From NCBI GenBank assembly GCA_963762635.1, contig CAVXLQ010000012.1, forward strand, positions 310,001 to 374,000: a stretch of 64,000 bases of DNA. Reading direction: 5' to 3'. Under the pieces are notes generated by a model. The model saw nothing but the letters and a program-made list of their open reading frames with translations, ran no database searches and was not told the DNA's origin. Below, piece after piece: positions 9,458-18,371 of this stretch. The translations under genes and the position numbers were made by a program. Each line of letters starts with the position of its first letter. The first letter of the stretch is position 1. This DNA comes from Tenggerimyces sp963762635. GTDB taxonomy: Bacteria > Actinomycetota > Actinomycetes > Propionibacteriales > Actinopolymorphaceae.

Positions 9458-9913
9458 ATGAAGTCAACAGGCACGGAGCTGACGATCGGCGAGCTGGCTG
9501 GGCGGTTCGGCCTCGGCGCGCACGTCGTACGGCACTGGGAGTCCGTCGGCCTGATCGCGCCCACCCGGCGGGTGCATCGGTGGCGGCGGTACGGCCGGGA
9601 AGCGCTCGGTCGCGTCGCCATGATCCTGATCGGCAAGCAGGCCGGCCTCGGGCTGCCGGCGATCCGGGCGATGCTCGACGCACCGGACCGGGCGAGCCGC
9701 CAACGGGTGTTGACCGAACAGCACGACCAGCTCGACCGCCGCATCGCCGAGCTGCGAGCGGCGCAGGAGCTGATCGGACACGGGCTGGCCTGCCCCCACG
9801 AGAACTTCGTCGAGTGCCCCGACTTCCAAGCCCGGATCGAGAACCGGATCGCGGCAGCCGAAGGCGACGGCGATCAGGTCCGCGCTTTCCTCACCGCCCA
9901 CGCCAACACGTAG
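9458..9913 (+). CDS. MerR-family transcriptional regulator
   Basis: 151 aa. The N-terminal winged helix reads LTIGELAGRFGLGAHVVRHW, then a GLIAPTRR wing, a coiled-coil region around residues 90-105 and a short C-terminal part with a Cys at LACPHENFVEC that could take part in sensing. The start codon directly abuts the operator at 9433-9457, so the transcript may be leaderless. It probably controls itself and the divergent methyltransferase. Its 3' end overlaps the remnant hydrolase on the other strand by 40 bp. Confidence 0.88.
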   Translation: MKSTGTELTIGELAGRFGLGAHVVRHWESVGLIAPTRRVHRWRRYGREALGRVAMILIGKQAGLGLPAIRAMLDAPDRASRQRVLTEQHDQLDRRIAELRAAQELIGHGLACPHENFVECPDFQARIENRIAAAEGDGDQVRAFLTAHANT

Positions 9914-10368
9914 TCGGCGATCTCCTCCCAGCCGGGGGCGGCGGGCAGGAGGTGCGGCTTGCCGCCGAACTCGACGACCTCGGTCAGCGTCTGCGCGGAC
10001 TTGTAGTGAGCGGCGTTCGACCACTGCACCTTCGGCGGCATGATCTTGTCCTCGCTGCCGGCGACGAACAGCAGCGGCGCGCGGTTGTCGTTGTGGTAGT
10101 CGACCCACCCGCCCTGCTTGCCCGGCGTGAGGTTGGCGAGCGCGCTCTCGAACAGGATCGAGCCCGACACCGGCACCGCGTACCGCTCGTACAGCGCGCG
10201 GGCCTCGTCCTCGGGGAGGTGCCGGTGAAGGCGTAGTTCCAGTGCTCGAAGTCGTACCGCACGGCCTTGTGCCGGTTCGCCGGGATCGTCAGCACAGCTG
10301 CGTGAGTCAGCCGCCGGCGCGAGAACCCGGTGTCAGCCCTAGACGAGCACGATGGTGTGTGGGGCCAT
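9874..10368 (-). pseudogene. Alpha/beta hydrolase remnant with internal deletion
   Basis: The start is recognisable at ATG 10368 (MAPHTIVLV, usual for this hydrolase family), but it meets TAG after nine codons. The following sequence jumps to the C-terminal half (LTIPANRHKAV then FEHWNYAFTGT). About 130 residues, including the nucleophile serine, are missing. A further single-base loss in the G run at 10213-10216 shifts the frame before the final part, which holds FVAGSEDKIMPP and the GWEEIADYVLAWA end. The deletion cannot be a base-call error, so this is a true pseudogene. Confidence 0.8.
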
Positions 10369-10464
10369 GGCAGGGTTCCTCCCCTTGTGGTGCAGCGGCA
10401 GTACGTCCCCTCCGCTCACCATGACAGGGGAGGACCCCAACGCCTATACCTCAGAGGTGAACTC

Positions 10465-12306
10465 TCACCTCCAGCCGCGGAAGCGGCCGACCGAGGGTGC
10501 CGCGACCTCGAGTTCCTCCGCCTTTTCCTCTTCCACCACAGGCGATTTCGGTGCGAGTGTCGCGATCCGCAGCGCCGCGACGAGGTCGCGGTAGAGGTCG
10601 TCCCGCTCCAGCAGCTCGAGGTGCGTGCCGGTCGCGCGCACCTTCCCCGCGTCCAGCAACACGATCTGGTCGGCGTCGATCACCGTCGACAACCGGTGCG
10701 CGATCGTCACCACCGCACCGCGGGCGGACAGGTCGTGGATCGACTGCTGCACCGCGGCCTCGGTCAGCCCGTCCAGCTGCGCGGTCGCCTCGTCGAGCAG
10801 CAGGATCTCCGGGTCGGACACGAGTGCGCGGGCGAGCGCGACGCGTTGCCGTTCGCCGCCGGAGATCGCGGTCGTCGAGAGCACGGTGTCGAGCCCGTCG
10901 GGGAGCGAACGTACGCGTTCCTCCAACCGCACGGCCCGCAACGCCTCCCAGAGCTGCTCGTCGGTCGCCTCCTGATGCGTATAGCGGAGGTTCTCCGCGA
11001 GCGTTCCCGGAACGAGCGGCGTGTCCTGCTCGACGTACACGATCCGCCGTCGCAGGCTCTCCAGCGGCCATTGTTCCAGCGACAGCCCGTCCAGCTCGAC
11101 CGTCCCGTGCTCGGGGTGCAGGAACCGCAGCATCAGCGAGAACATCGACGTCTTGCCCGCACCCGACGGCCCGATGATCGCGGTGTGCCCGACCCGCTGG
11201 ACGTCCATCGTGACGCCGGCCAACGCGGGCGCGCTGTCCGGGCCGTACCTGGCGGTGACGTCCCGGAACGACAGCACGGTCCCGTTGACCGGCTCGGGCT
11301 CGGCCGCGAGAGCGTTCGAGGGCTGGTCCTGCTCGACCTCGAGGCCCTGGATCTCGCGGATCCGCGACGCGGCGGCGATGCCCGACTGCAGGCTCGTGAC
11401 CACCTGGGACAGCTCCATCGCCGGCCCCATCAGCTGGAATGCATACAACAGGAACGCGACCAACGCCGAGATCGTCAGCGCGCCCGCGGAAACCCGGTAC
11501 GCGCCGATGCCCAGGATCAGCATGATCGCGAGCGAGATGCCCGCGCCGACCGCGGTCCACGCCACGGCCTCGATCCGCACCGCGCGCACGCTCTGCCGCT
11601 GCGACTCGGCCGCCTCGACGAGGATGCGGTCGGACTCGCGCTGCTCGGCGCGGCTGGCCTTGACCGTACGGATCGCGCGCATCGCGCCCTCGAGCACGCC
11701 GCCGAGCCGCCCGATCGCGGCCTGCGCCTGCTCCTGCGCCTTGGACAGCTTCGGCATCAGCAGCGCCACGATCACCGCGACGCCGACCAGCGTGGCGACC
11801 GTCGTGCCGAGCAGCACCCAGTCGAGGACAGCCATCAGCACGAGCGCGCCGATCAGGCCGATCAGGCCGTTGACGAGCGTGACGATGCTGGACGCCGCGG
11901 CCTCGCGGAGCAGCACGGTGTCGGAGGTGACGCGGGTGACGAACTCACCGTTCGAACGCCCGGTCAGCTCGCTGATCCGTACGCGGAACAGCCTGCGCAC
12001 CATCGAGCTGCGGGCTTCGTAGATCACCCGCTCGCCGAGCTGGCCCAGGATGATCCACTGGATCAGGCCGAGTCCGGCGCCGAGCACGAGCAGCGCGGCG
12101 AGCACGCCCACGACCGGGGCGATCGGGGCGTTGGTCGAGAGCCCGTCGAGCACCTGTTTGGTGACCATCGGGGTGGCGAGCGACATGCCGGTGACGGCGA
12201 TTCCCAGCACGAGTCCAAGCAACACGACCGCGCGGTGCGGTCGTACGAACGTCCAAAGCACTCGGAGGTTGGCGAACCTCTTTCGGTCATCCTTCTGCGA
12301 TCCCAT
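10465..12306 (-). CDS. ABC transporter, fused permease and ATPase (exporter type)
   Basis: 613 aa half-transporter. The membrane domain has about six helices in residues 20-310, then the ATPase has Walker A GPSGAGKTS (379-387), a slightly unusual signature ISGGERQR (481-488), Walker B ILLLDEAT and the IAHR switch histidine. Such homodimeric or heterodimeric exporters move drugs, lipids or peptides outward. The gene is divergent from a TetR regulator with a large palindrome between them, suggesting a drug-inducible exporter. A lysine/glutamate-rich tail follows the ATPase domain. Confidence 0.92.
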   Translation of the reverse strand: MGSQKDDRKRFANLRVLWTFVRPHRAVVLLGLVLGIAVTGMSLATPMVTKQVLDGLSTNAPIAPVVGVLAALLVLGAGLGLIQWIILGQLGERVIYEARSSMVRRLFRVRISELTGRSNGEFVTRVTSDTVLLREAAASSIVTLVNGLIGLIGALVLMAVLDWVLLGTTVATLVGVAVIVALLMPKLSKAQEQAQAAIGRLGGVLEGAMRAIRTVKASRAEQRESDRILVEAAESQRQSVRAVRIEAVAWTAVGAGISLAIMLILGIGAYRVSAGALTISALVAFLLYAFQLMGPAMELSQVVTSLQSGIAAASRIREIQGLEVEQDQPSNALAAEPEPVNGTVLSFRDVTARYGPDSAPALAGVTMDVQRVGHTAIIGPSGAGKTSMFSLMLRFLHPEHGTVELDGLSLEQWPLESLRRRIVYVEQDTPLVPGTLAENLRYTHQEATDEQLWEALRAVRLEERVRSLPDGLDTVLSTTAISGGERQRVALARALVSDPEILLLDEATAQLDGLTEAAVQQSIHDLSARGAVVTIAHRLSTVIDADQIVLLDAGKVRATGTHLELLERDDLYRDLVAALRIATLAPKSPVVEEEKAEELEVAAPSVGRFRGWR

Positions 12307-12311
12307 GACCG

Positions 12312-12354
12312 CAGAATATCATTTTGGGACACTAATGTGCCAATGAGAATTCTG
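12312..12354. promoter_or_regulatory. Long palindromic TetR operator
   Basis: A 20-bp near-perfect core TTGGGACACTAATGTGCCAA (12324-12343) is flanked by matching outer arms CAGAAT (12312-12317) and ATTCTG (12349-12354). The whole dyad is centred between the ABC exporter and TetR genes, 6 bp from the exporter start codon. It is very probably the site for the adjacent TetR protein. Confidence 0.72.
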
Positions 12355-12395
12355 CTGGTTCCGTTAGAGGTGACGATGGACCTATATTGGTGCCC

Positions 12396-12983
12396 GTGAA
12401 CAGGTCAGAGACAGCCGAGTCGGGGACGCGGGGGCGCACCCGACGGGCCATCGTCAGTGCATCGGTGTCGGTGCTCGGCCGCAACCGGGCCGCGACGCTC
12501 GCCGACATCGCCGACGCCGCGGAGGTGGGACGGAGTACGTTGCACCGCTACTTCGCCGACCGCGACGAGCTGGTCCGCGCGACCGTCGAGGAGTCGTTCG
12601 CGGCGATCGGCCGGGCGATCGAGGAAGCGGCGATCGCCGAGGGGCCGGCCATCGACGCGCTGCGCCGGCTGGTCTCGGGCATGGTCGAGGTGGGGGACCA
12701 GCTGATCTTCCTGTTCGGCGACTCGAGCCTGCTCGACCAGTACGCGGCGGAGACCGGCGACGACCCACGCGAGCCCGACGCCGACGAGGTCGCCGTGATC
12801 GCCCTGATCGAGCGCGGCCAGGCCGAGGGCACGATCGACCCGAACGCCAACCCCCGTTGGATCTACGGCGTGCTGTGGGGCATGGTCTACACCGGAGTCG
12901 AAGCGGCCAACGAGGGCACCTTGCCCCGCCACGGCATCGGCGCCGCCGTCATGCGCGTGATCGAGCGCGGCATCCAGCCCTGA
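12396..12983 (+). CDS. TetR-family transcriptional regulator
   Basis: 195 aa from GTG 12396. The N-terminal helix-turn-helix (ATLADIADAAEVGRSTLHRY) lies at about residues 25-50, followed by a helical ligand-binding domain. GTG 12390 and TTG 12387 are alternative starts. A possible -10 TATATT at 12383-12388 would make transcription start almost at GTG 12396, that is, leaderless. It is the likely repressor of the divergent ABC exporter through the palindrome at 12312-12354. Confidence 0.9.
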   Translation: MNRSETAESGTRGRTRRAIVSASVSVLGRNRAATLADIADAAEVGRSTLHRYFADRDELVRATVEESFAAIGRAIEEAAIAEGPAIDALRRLVSGMVEVGDQLIFLFGDSSLLDQYAAETGDDPREPDADEVAVIALIERGQAEGTIDPNANPRWIYGVLWGMVYTGVEAANEGTLPRHGIGAAVMRVIERGIQP

Positions 12984-12986
12984 CGA

Positions 12987-13499
12987 TCACTCGCTCGTAC
13001 GCACGGCCGCGAACGCCCTGGCCAACGGCCCGTCGTCGCCACGCAGCGCCGCGAGCGCTCGACTCGCGCGGCTCTTGACGGTGCCGGTCGAGCAGCCGAG
13101 CTGGTCGGCGATCTCCCGCTCGGAGAGCCCGCCCCAGTAACGCAGCACGAGGACGACGCGTTGTTTCGGGGGCAACGCCCGGAGCGCCGCGAGCACGACT
13201 CGAGCCGTGTCGCGCGCCTCGTACTGGTCGTCGCCCAGCCGCTCCGGCAACGTCGCGGTAGGGACCTCGCCACGCCACAACCGGCGCCTCGCCCGCGACG
13301 CGGCCCGCACCATGACCTGCCGGGTGTACGCCTCGGGGCTGTTGCCGGGATCCAGCCGGTTCCACGCGCGGTACGTCTTGACCAGCGCGTCCTGGGTGAG
13401 GTCCTCGCCGTGCCCGTGGTCGCCGGTGAGCAGGACCCCGAAGCGGACGAGGGCCGCGTACCGCGCGTTCACGAAGGCGGAGAACGTTGGAGTCGTCAT
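12987..13499 (-). CDS. RNA polymerase sigma factor, SigE family
   Basis: 170 aa extracytoplasmic-function sigma factor. Region 2 (GDHGHGEDLTQDALVKTYRAW) is near residues 27-48 and region 4 (LRYWGGLSEREIADQLGCST) near 115-135. This matches the SigE family common in Streptomyces and relatives. Its start overlaps the stop of the upstream anti-sigma-like gene (ATGA), so it is translated with it. The order, membrane protein first and sigma second, is the reverse of the usual arrangement. Confidence 0.92.
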   Translation of the reverse strand: MTTPTFSAFVNARYAALVRFGVLLTGDHGHGEDLTQDALVKTYRAWNRLDPGNSPEAYTRQVMVRAASRARRRLWRGEVPTATLPERLGDDQYEARDTARVVLAALRALPPKQRVVLVLRYWGGLSEREIADQLGCSTGTVKSRASRALAALRGDDGPLARAFAAVRTSE

Positions 13500-14527
13500 C
13501 GCGACGCCAGCTCGTCCACGAGGTCGGCCGAGGCCCGGACCCTTCCGCCGCGGGAGGAGATCACCTCGGCGCAGTCACCCCAGACGTTGATACTCACTTC
13601 GGTCGCGTCCTTGGGGTTCTTGCCCTGGAAGCTGAGCGTCGCGGCGGTGCCAAGGTCGCCTTGACGCGGGCAGGCCGGTTCGTTCGCTGCCGGAAGGTCC
13701 GTGAGCCCGGCGAGCCGGCTGACCGCTTCGTCGACGTTCTCCAGGACGGTCGGTCGGGCCAGGTCCCGCGGGTCGGTGGTGACGATGATCCGGCCCGCGG
13801 TCGGGGCGTCCGGGAGGACGAGCTTGGCCGGCTCCGGTGTCGTGGTCGTGATCGACGCGACGATGTCGGACAGCTCGGCCGGAGAGGCGGCCATGGAGAG
13901 CGTGACCCTCGACCACGGAACCAGCAGGGTGCGATGTGCCTTGTCCCCGCTCTCCTCTCGCGGGGAGGCCCAGGCCGGCTGACCGCCAGGGAGCAGGATG
14001 TGCTCGTACGTCTCCCGTGCCGTCGTCGCGGGTTCCCAAGGGAAGACCTCGACGATCGGCTTCCACTCGTTGCACGGCCCGGCCGCGCCGCCCGGGAGCG
14101 CGTGGAGGTTGACGAGCAGGCTCTTGGGTTCGGTCTCGCAGTAGGTCGTCGTGTCGGGTTGGGCGCCGGTGTCGTCGCCGGTCACCAGGTGCCAGCCGCC
14201 GGGGACGGGGAGCGTGAGCCCGCCACTTCGTACGGCGCCGTCGACGACCGTGGGACGCGCGGGACCCACGGGAGCCGGCGGTGTCGCGGGAGCCGAGGGT
14301 GTCGCGGCAGGCTGGAGGTCGCCCTGGGACCACCAGCGGCCCGGGCCGACGACGCCGGCGGTGACGACCAGCGCGGTCACGGTGACCACGCTGGCCAGGC
14401 CGCCCACCAGCTGCCGCCGGCGTCGGTCCCGGTGCGCCCGCCGCAGGACCGCCTGGGCCGGATCGCCGACCAGCGGCCGCACCTCGGCGGCCGCGAGGTC
14501 CAGGAGCTCCTTGACTCGCTCGGTCAT
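13496..14527 (-). CDS. Membrane protein, probable anti-sigma partner of the SigE-type factor
   Basis: 343 aa from ATG 14527. A short cytosolic N-terminus (about 50 residues, TERVKELLDLAAAEVRPLVG) precedes one transmembrane helix at about 55-77. An extracytoplasmic region of about 260 residues, with proline/alanine repeats (ATPSAPATPPAPVGPARP) just after the helix, follows. This architecture, coupled to a sigma factor, fits an anti-sigma or signal-sensing protein, but no zinc-binding HXXXCXXC motif is visible. The function is inferred from context only. Confidence 0.7.
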   Translation of the reverse strand: MTERVKELLDLAAAEVRPLVGDPAQAVLRRAHRDRRRRQLVGGLASVVTVTALVVTAGVVGPGRWWSQGDLQPAATPSAPATPPAPVGPARPTVVDGAVRSGGLTLPVPGGWHLVTGDDTGAQPDTTTYCETEPKSLLVNLHALPGGAAGPCNEWKPIVEVFPWEPATTARETYEHILLPGGQPAWASPREESGDKAHRTLLVPWSRVTLSMAASPAELSDIVASITTTTPEPAKLVLPDAPTAGRIIVTTDPRDLARPTVLENVDEAVSRLAGLTDLPAANEPACPRQGDLGTAATLSFQGKNPKDATEVSINVWGDCAEVISSRGGRVRASADLVDELASR

Positions 14528-14670
14528 GTCCTTCGCCCTCCAGGAGAACGGTGCGGTGGTGTTGGTCCGTCCTGCAAGAGGCATCGACCGTGGCGTTGGT
14601 TCCCTTTCTCGTCCAGGCGAGCTCGTGACCCCGCCAGCGTCGCGCCAGTAAGGGTTGGCATGCTCTGCGG

Positions 14671-15879
14671 GTGGACGGGGGCCGCATCACCTATGCCGAC
14701 ATCTTCGCCGTGCGCGAGTTCCGGGCTCTGTTCGCCAGCCGGACCCTGTCGACCATCGGCGACTACCTCGCCCGCGCAGGTCTGGTCATCGCGGTCTACA
14801 ACGAGACCAAGTCGACGGCGCTGCTCGGCATCACGTTCGCGCTGACGTCGCTACCGGACCTCATCGGCGGTCCGGTCCTCGCCGGCCTCGCCGACCGGTT
14901 CCCGCGCCGCGCGGTCATGGTCGCCGCCGACTTCGCACGAGCGTTTCTCCTGCTGATGATGGCGATTCCCGGCGTACCGCTGCTCGGGCTCTGGGCGTTG
15001 CTGTTCGTCGTTCGCCTGGTGGACTCGCCGTTCCTCTCCGCGTACCACGCGACGATGTCCGTCGTGCTGCCCGGCAAGCGGCTGGTGAAGGGAACGGCCG
15101 TCACGCAACTCGTCAACCACGTCTCGTACACCGTCGGGTACGGCGCCGGCGGCATGATCGTGGCGCTCACGGGACTGTCCACGGTGCTGATGGTGAACGC
15201 CATAACGTTCACGCTGTCCGGTGCCGTCATCCTGCTCGGCGTGCTGTCCCGTCCGGCGACCGCGGTCGGCGGTCAGTCCTGGCTGGGGTCGACGCGTGCC
15301 GCGACGCGCTTCATCTTCACCCACCCCCGGCTGCGGCTAGTCATGTTCTTCACGCTGCCGATCGCCGCGACGCTGGTGACGGAGACGCTCGCGGCTCCGT
15401 ACGCGGCACAGCTCGGCCAGGGGTCGTTCGTCGCTGGGCTGTTGATGGGTGCGGGTCCGGCCGGCATCGTGCTCGGGCTCTGGTTGCTCCCTTGGCTCGT
15501 GCCGGACCAACGCACGGTCCACGTTGTCGTGCTGTCGACTCTCTGCTGCGCTCCGCTGGCGTTGTTCGTTCTCGTCCCGGCGGCCTGGCTTGCCTGTGTG
15601 CTGATCGTGGTCTCCGGGGTCGCGATGTACTTCTGGATCCCGCTCGCCACCGAGTTCACGCAGACCGTTCCGGACGAGATGCGCGGCCAGGCGGTCGGGC
15701 TGCTCACCACGACGATGCGGGTCACCCAGGGCATCGCGATCCTGACGTTCGGACTCGTCGCGCAGTACGCCTCGCCGGCGACCGTCATCGCGGTCGCCGG
15801 CGTGGTCGGAACGGCCATCGCGATCGCGCTGGCCGTGGCCTGGGCGCGGACGCGCGAGGTCCCGGCGCCCACGTCCTAG
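14671..15879 (+). CDS. MFS transporter
   Basis: 402 aa with about twelve hydrophobic segments. The loop LADRFPRRAVM after helix 2 is the major-facilitator motif A. It resembles MFS_3/enterobactin-exporter-like proteins that export drugs or siderophores. GTG 14671 is the only sensible start. The gene is monocistronic, and its TAG stop overlaps the convergent RidA stop in CTAG at 15876-15879. Confidence 0.88.
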   Translation: MDGGRITYADIFAVREFRALFASRTLSTIGDYLARAGLVIAVYNETKSTALLGITFALTSLPDLIGGPVLAGLADRFPRRAVMVAADFARAFLLLMMAIPGVPLLGLWALLFVVRLVDSPFLSAYHATMSVVLPGKRLVKGTAVTQLVNHVSYTVGYGAGGMIVALTGLSTVLMVNAITFTLSGAVILLGVLSRPATAVGGQSWLGSTRAATRFIFTHPRLRLVMFFTLPIAATLVTETLAAPYAAQLGQGSFVAGLLMGAGPAGIVLGLWLLPWLVPDQRTVHVVVLSTLCCAPLALFVLVPAAWLACVLIVVSGVAMYFWIPLATEFTQTVPDEMRGQAVGLLTTTMRVTQGIAILTFGLVAQYASPATVIAVAGVVGTAIAIALAVAWARTREVPAPTS

Positions 15880-16517
15880 CGGTGCCGGTAGACCGCGACC
15901 ACCTCCACCTCGATCAGCCAGCCTTGCACCGCGAGGTTCGCCAACCCCATGGACGCCCTTGCTGGACGGGCGAGGTTCGCGTAGATCGGGTCGGTCGGTG
16001 TGCCCGTTCCCATCGGCACCTTGATGGTCTTCCCGCTCTTCAGGTCGACGTTCGCGTAGAACTGCCGGTACGCGCGGTTCCAGCCCGCGTAGTCCGCGGT
16101 CGGTGCGCCGGGCGGCGCCATCAGGTACGCCTTCATCGTGATCACGTCGCGCGGGGTGACGCCGGCCGCGTTCAGGTTCTCCGAGATCTTCGTGAGCACA
16201 CTGAGCGCCTGCGCCTCGGTGACCGTCACGCCGGCGGGCAGCACGCCGCCGGGGAACAGGGACAGGTCGACGTAGAACTCCGGTGTGCCGGGCGTCGCGC
16301 CCGGGTTGCCCGCGGTCGGGCCGAGTCCGCTGCTGAAGTACGTCGAGACGTGCCTGCCGACCGCGACGCCATCGGCGATCGACGGGTTGCTGTTGCCGGC
16401 GGGCAGCATCCGGCGCACCTCGTACGGACGCGGCTCGTACGACCCCGCGCCCGCCACGGTCGCCGTGCCGAGCACGGCGGCGGCGAGGCAGGCCGCGACG
16501 AACACTGAACGCCTCAT
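15876..16517 (-). CDS. Exported RidA (YjgF/YER057c/UK114) family protein
   Basis: 213 aa. Unlike ordinary cytosolic RidA, it starts with a signal peptide (residues 1-24, MRRSVFVAACLAAAVLGTA, cleavage near AGA). The RidA domain follows, with the conserved late part VTPRDVITMKAYL. RidA proteins hydrolyse reactive enamines and imines. It sits directly downstream of, and overlaps by 4 bp, a Tat-exported monoamine oxidase, an enzyme that makes imines, so it may clear the oxidase's product outside the membrane. The pairing is inference; the family is clear. Confidence 0.85.
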   Translation of the reverse strand: MRRSVFVAACLAAAVLGTATVAGAGSYEPRPYEVRRMLPAGNSNPSIADGVAVGRHVSTYFSSGLGPTAGNPGATPGTPEFYVDLSLFPGGVLPAGVTVTEAQALSVLTKISENLNAAGVTPRDVITMKAYLMAPPGAPTADYAGWNRAYRQFYANVDLKSGKTIKVPMGTGTPTDPIYANLARPARASMGLANLAVQGWLIEVEVVAVYRHR

Positions 16518-18118
16518 CGGCTCATCACCCTCTCGTGGATCTCGCTGGCGACCTTGCGCGCGGAGTCGAACGCCCCTGCCTGCCAGGCGATGTAGTAGCT
16601 CAACCAGTCGCCGGCGAAGTACACGTTGCCGGCCGGCTTGTTGAGCAACGAGTACTCACCGCTCGTTCTCGACGGCCAGCCGACCCAGCCGCCCTCGATG
16701 TGTTTGGTGCGATGCCAGGCGACGGAGAACGACGACGCGATCTCGGTGCGGTACTTGTCGCCGTGGATCTTCACGCCCTGCGCGACGGCCCGGGTGAGGC
16801 GATCGGCGGGGCTGAGTTGCCCGTAGGTAAGGGCATTCGCGCCAGTGTTGTAGTAGCCGACGACAACGCCACGCTTGCCGTGGAAGCCGTGTGACGGGTA
16901 CCAGACGTGCGCGAGGTCCATGTCGGTCTCGGTGATGCCACCGTAGATGCGTTCGTCCTCTTCCCACCAACGACGGCGGTACTCCAGGCCGATCTTCCCC
17001 ACGGGGGTTGCGGTCGGGAACGCCAAGGCGGCCTTGACGGCGGTGCCGAGGTTGTTCGGGATGCGGGCGAGGATGTGCGGTGGAAGGGCAGCGACGCAGA
17101 AGTCGGCGGTTGCCTTGCGTTCGCGGCCTTTCTCGTCGCGGTACACGACGTCGACGCGGTTCTCGTGGTTGGTGATGCTCTGGACCTCGGCGTGATACGT
17201 GATGCGTTCGCGGCCGACCTTCTCGGCGAGTGCGTACGCGATGCGGTCCATGCCGCCGACCGGTTGCAGCATCATCATCGCCTGGTCGTAGCCGAACTCG
17301 AAGGAGAAGTATCGTCCTACCTGGCTGGCGAAAACGTCAGTCAGCGAAGGTGGGGGACCGACGACCGTTCCGGCCTGGTCGCCCGCTCCTGGCTCGACCG
17401 AGTAGCCACGACGATCCGTTCCGGTGTAGGCGAATCCCTGCGCCTTCGTCCCGATTGCCCCGTAGCTACGGAGGAAAGTGAGCAGCCGTTCCTTGTCGTC
17501 GCCGGTGAGGCGTGCGTCGAGCGCGCCGAGGTCGGTGGCCTTCGCGAGCAGTTCGGAGACGTACCCGTACACGTCGGCCTTGGCGGCGCGGTAGCGCACG
17601 CGCTTGCCGCTCATCGCGCCGCCGTTCTCGTTGTAGATGAAGGCATCCGCGTTCTGGTTGACGAACGTCTCGAGCTCGACACCGAGCTCGCGGCAGTAGT
17701 CGAGCGTGACCATCGACTGCGCGATGCGCGCCGGTCCGGCATTGAGGTACTGGCCGTTCCCGAACTTCGCGCGTTGCAGGTGTCCGTCGAGATCGCGATC
17801 TTCGGTTCCACCGCGAACGGTCCAGTTCCTGCCGCCCGGACGGCCTTTGGCTTCGAGGATCTGGCAGCGGTAGCCGGCCTTGCGGAGCTCGTAGGCGGTG
17901 GCTAGTCCGGCGATTCCGCCACCGAGAATGAGGACACTCTTCGTCGAACGTCCGGTGAGAGTGAAGTCTGCCGCGCTCGGCGGCTTGTAGTCCGGCACCG
18001 CGGCCTCAGCCGGTGTCGGTGCCAGTCCGAGTGCGCCCATCGTCTCGTACAGAACGCCCGCGCCGCCGGCTACGCCGACCGCGCGGAGGAAGTCACGACG
18101 CGTTCCTCCGCTTGCCAT
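16514..18118 (-). CDS. Tat-exported flavin monoamine oxidase
   Basis: 534 aa. The twin-arginine signal is RRDFLRAVGVAGGAG at residues 7-21. The FAD-binding GGGIAGLATAYELRKAG lies near 67-83, the monoamine/L-amino-acid oxidase feature GGRNW follows at about 96, and the late GDWLSYYIAWQAGA is the second FAD/aromatic-cage segment. It oxidises an amine or L-amino acid to an imine with release of hydrogen peroxide, outside the cytoplasmic membrane. It is first in an operon with the exported RidA protein. Confidence 0.9.
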   Translation of the reverse strand: MASGGTRRDFLRAVGVAGGAGVLYETMGALGLAPTPAEAAVPDYKPPSAADFTLTGRSTKSVLILGGGIAGLATAYELRKAGYRCQILEAKGRPGGRNWTVRGGTEDRDLDGHLQRAKFGNGQYLNAGPARIAQSMVTLDYCRELGVELETFVNQNADAFIYNENGGAMSGKRVRYRAAKADVYGYVSELLAKATDLGALDARLTGDDKERLLTFLRSYGAIGTKAQGFAYTGTDRRGYSVEPGAGDQAGTVVGPPPSLTDVFASQVGRYFSFEFGYDQAMMMLQPVGGMDRIAYALAEKVGRERITYHAEVQSITNHENRVDVVYRDEKGRERKATADFCVAALPPHILARIPNNLGTAVKAALAFPTATPVGKIGLEYRRRWWEEDERIYGGITETDMDLAHVWYPSHGFHGKRGVVVGYYNTGANALTYGQLSPADRLTRAVAQGVKIHGDKYRTEIASSFSVAWHRTKHIEGGWVGWPSRTSGEYSLLNKPAGNVYFAGDWLSYYIAWQAGAFDSARKVASEIHERVMSR

Positions 18119-18371
18119 CTACGGCCCTCCCAAATCGCTGATGGCGTTCAGATTGAGGTCGTCGCGTTGCGCTCGTGTGTCGCCGTCGTTCCGCCCTGTT
18201 GACGGCGTGGCCGGTCCCGGAAGGCGTAAATGGCCATGACAGGGGGTATCGAGGGGACTTACGCTTGGGTAACACGAATGCGGAGGAGCGCAGAGGAATC
18301 ATTGGTGATTCGGCAGTTCTTCCAGGTCGACCCGTGGATCTTCTTCTTCTCTCAGTAAGGAACAACTAGAC
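18119..18371. other. Intergenic region upstream of the TROVE gene
   Basis: 253 bp between the monoamine oxidase start and the TROVE gene. It must hold both divergent promoters. I looked for a tRNA-like Y RNA, which often accompanies Ro60 homologues, by searching by eye for a T-arm sequence (GGTTCGANTCC) and found none. No open reading frame here has convincing coding character. Confidence 0.5.

Noticed and set aside
18119..18371. A Y RNA (tRNA-like) gene next to the TROVE gene
   Set aside because: No T-arm-like sequence or convincing stem set was seen in the gap; Y RNA may be elsewhere or absent.
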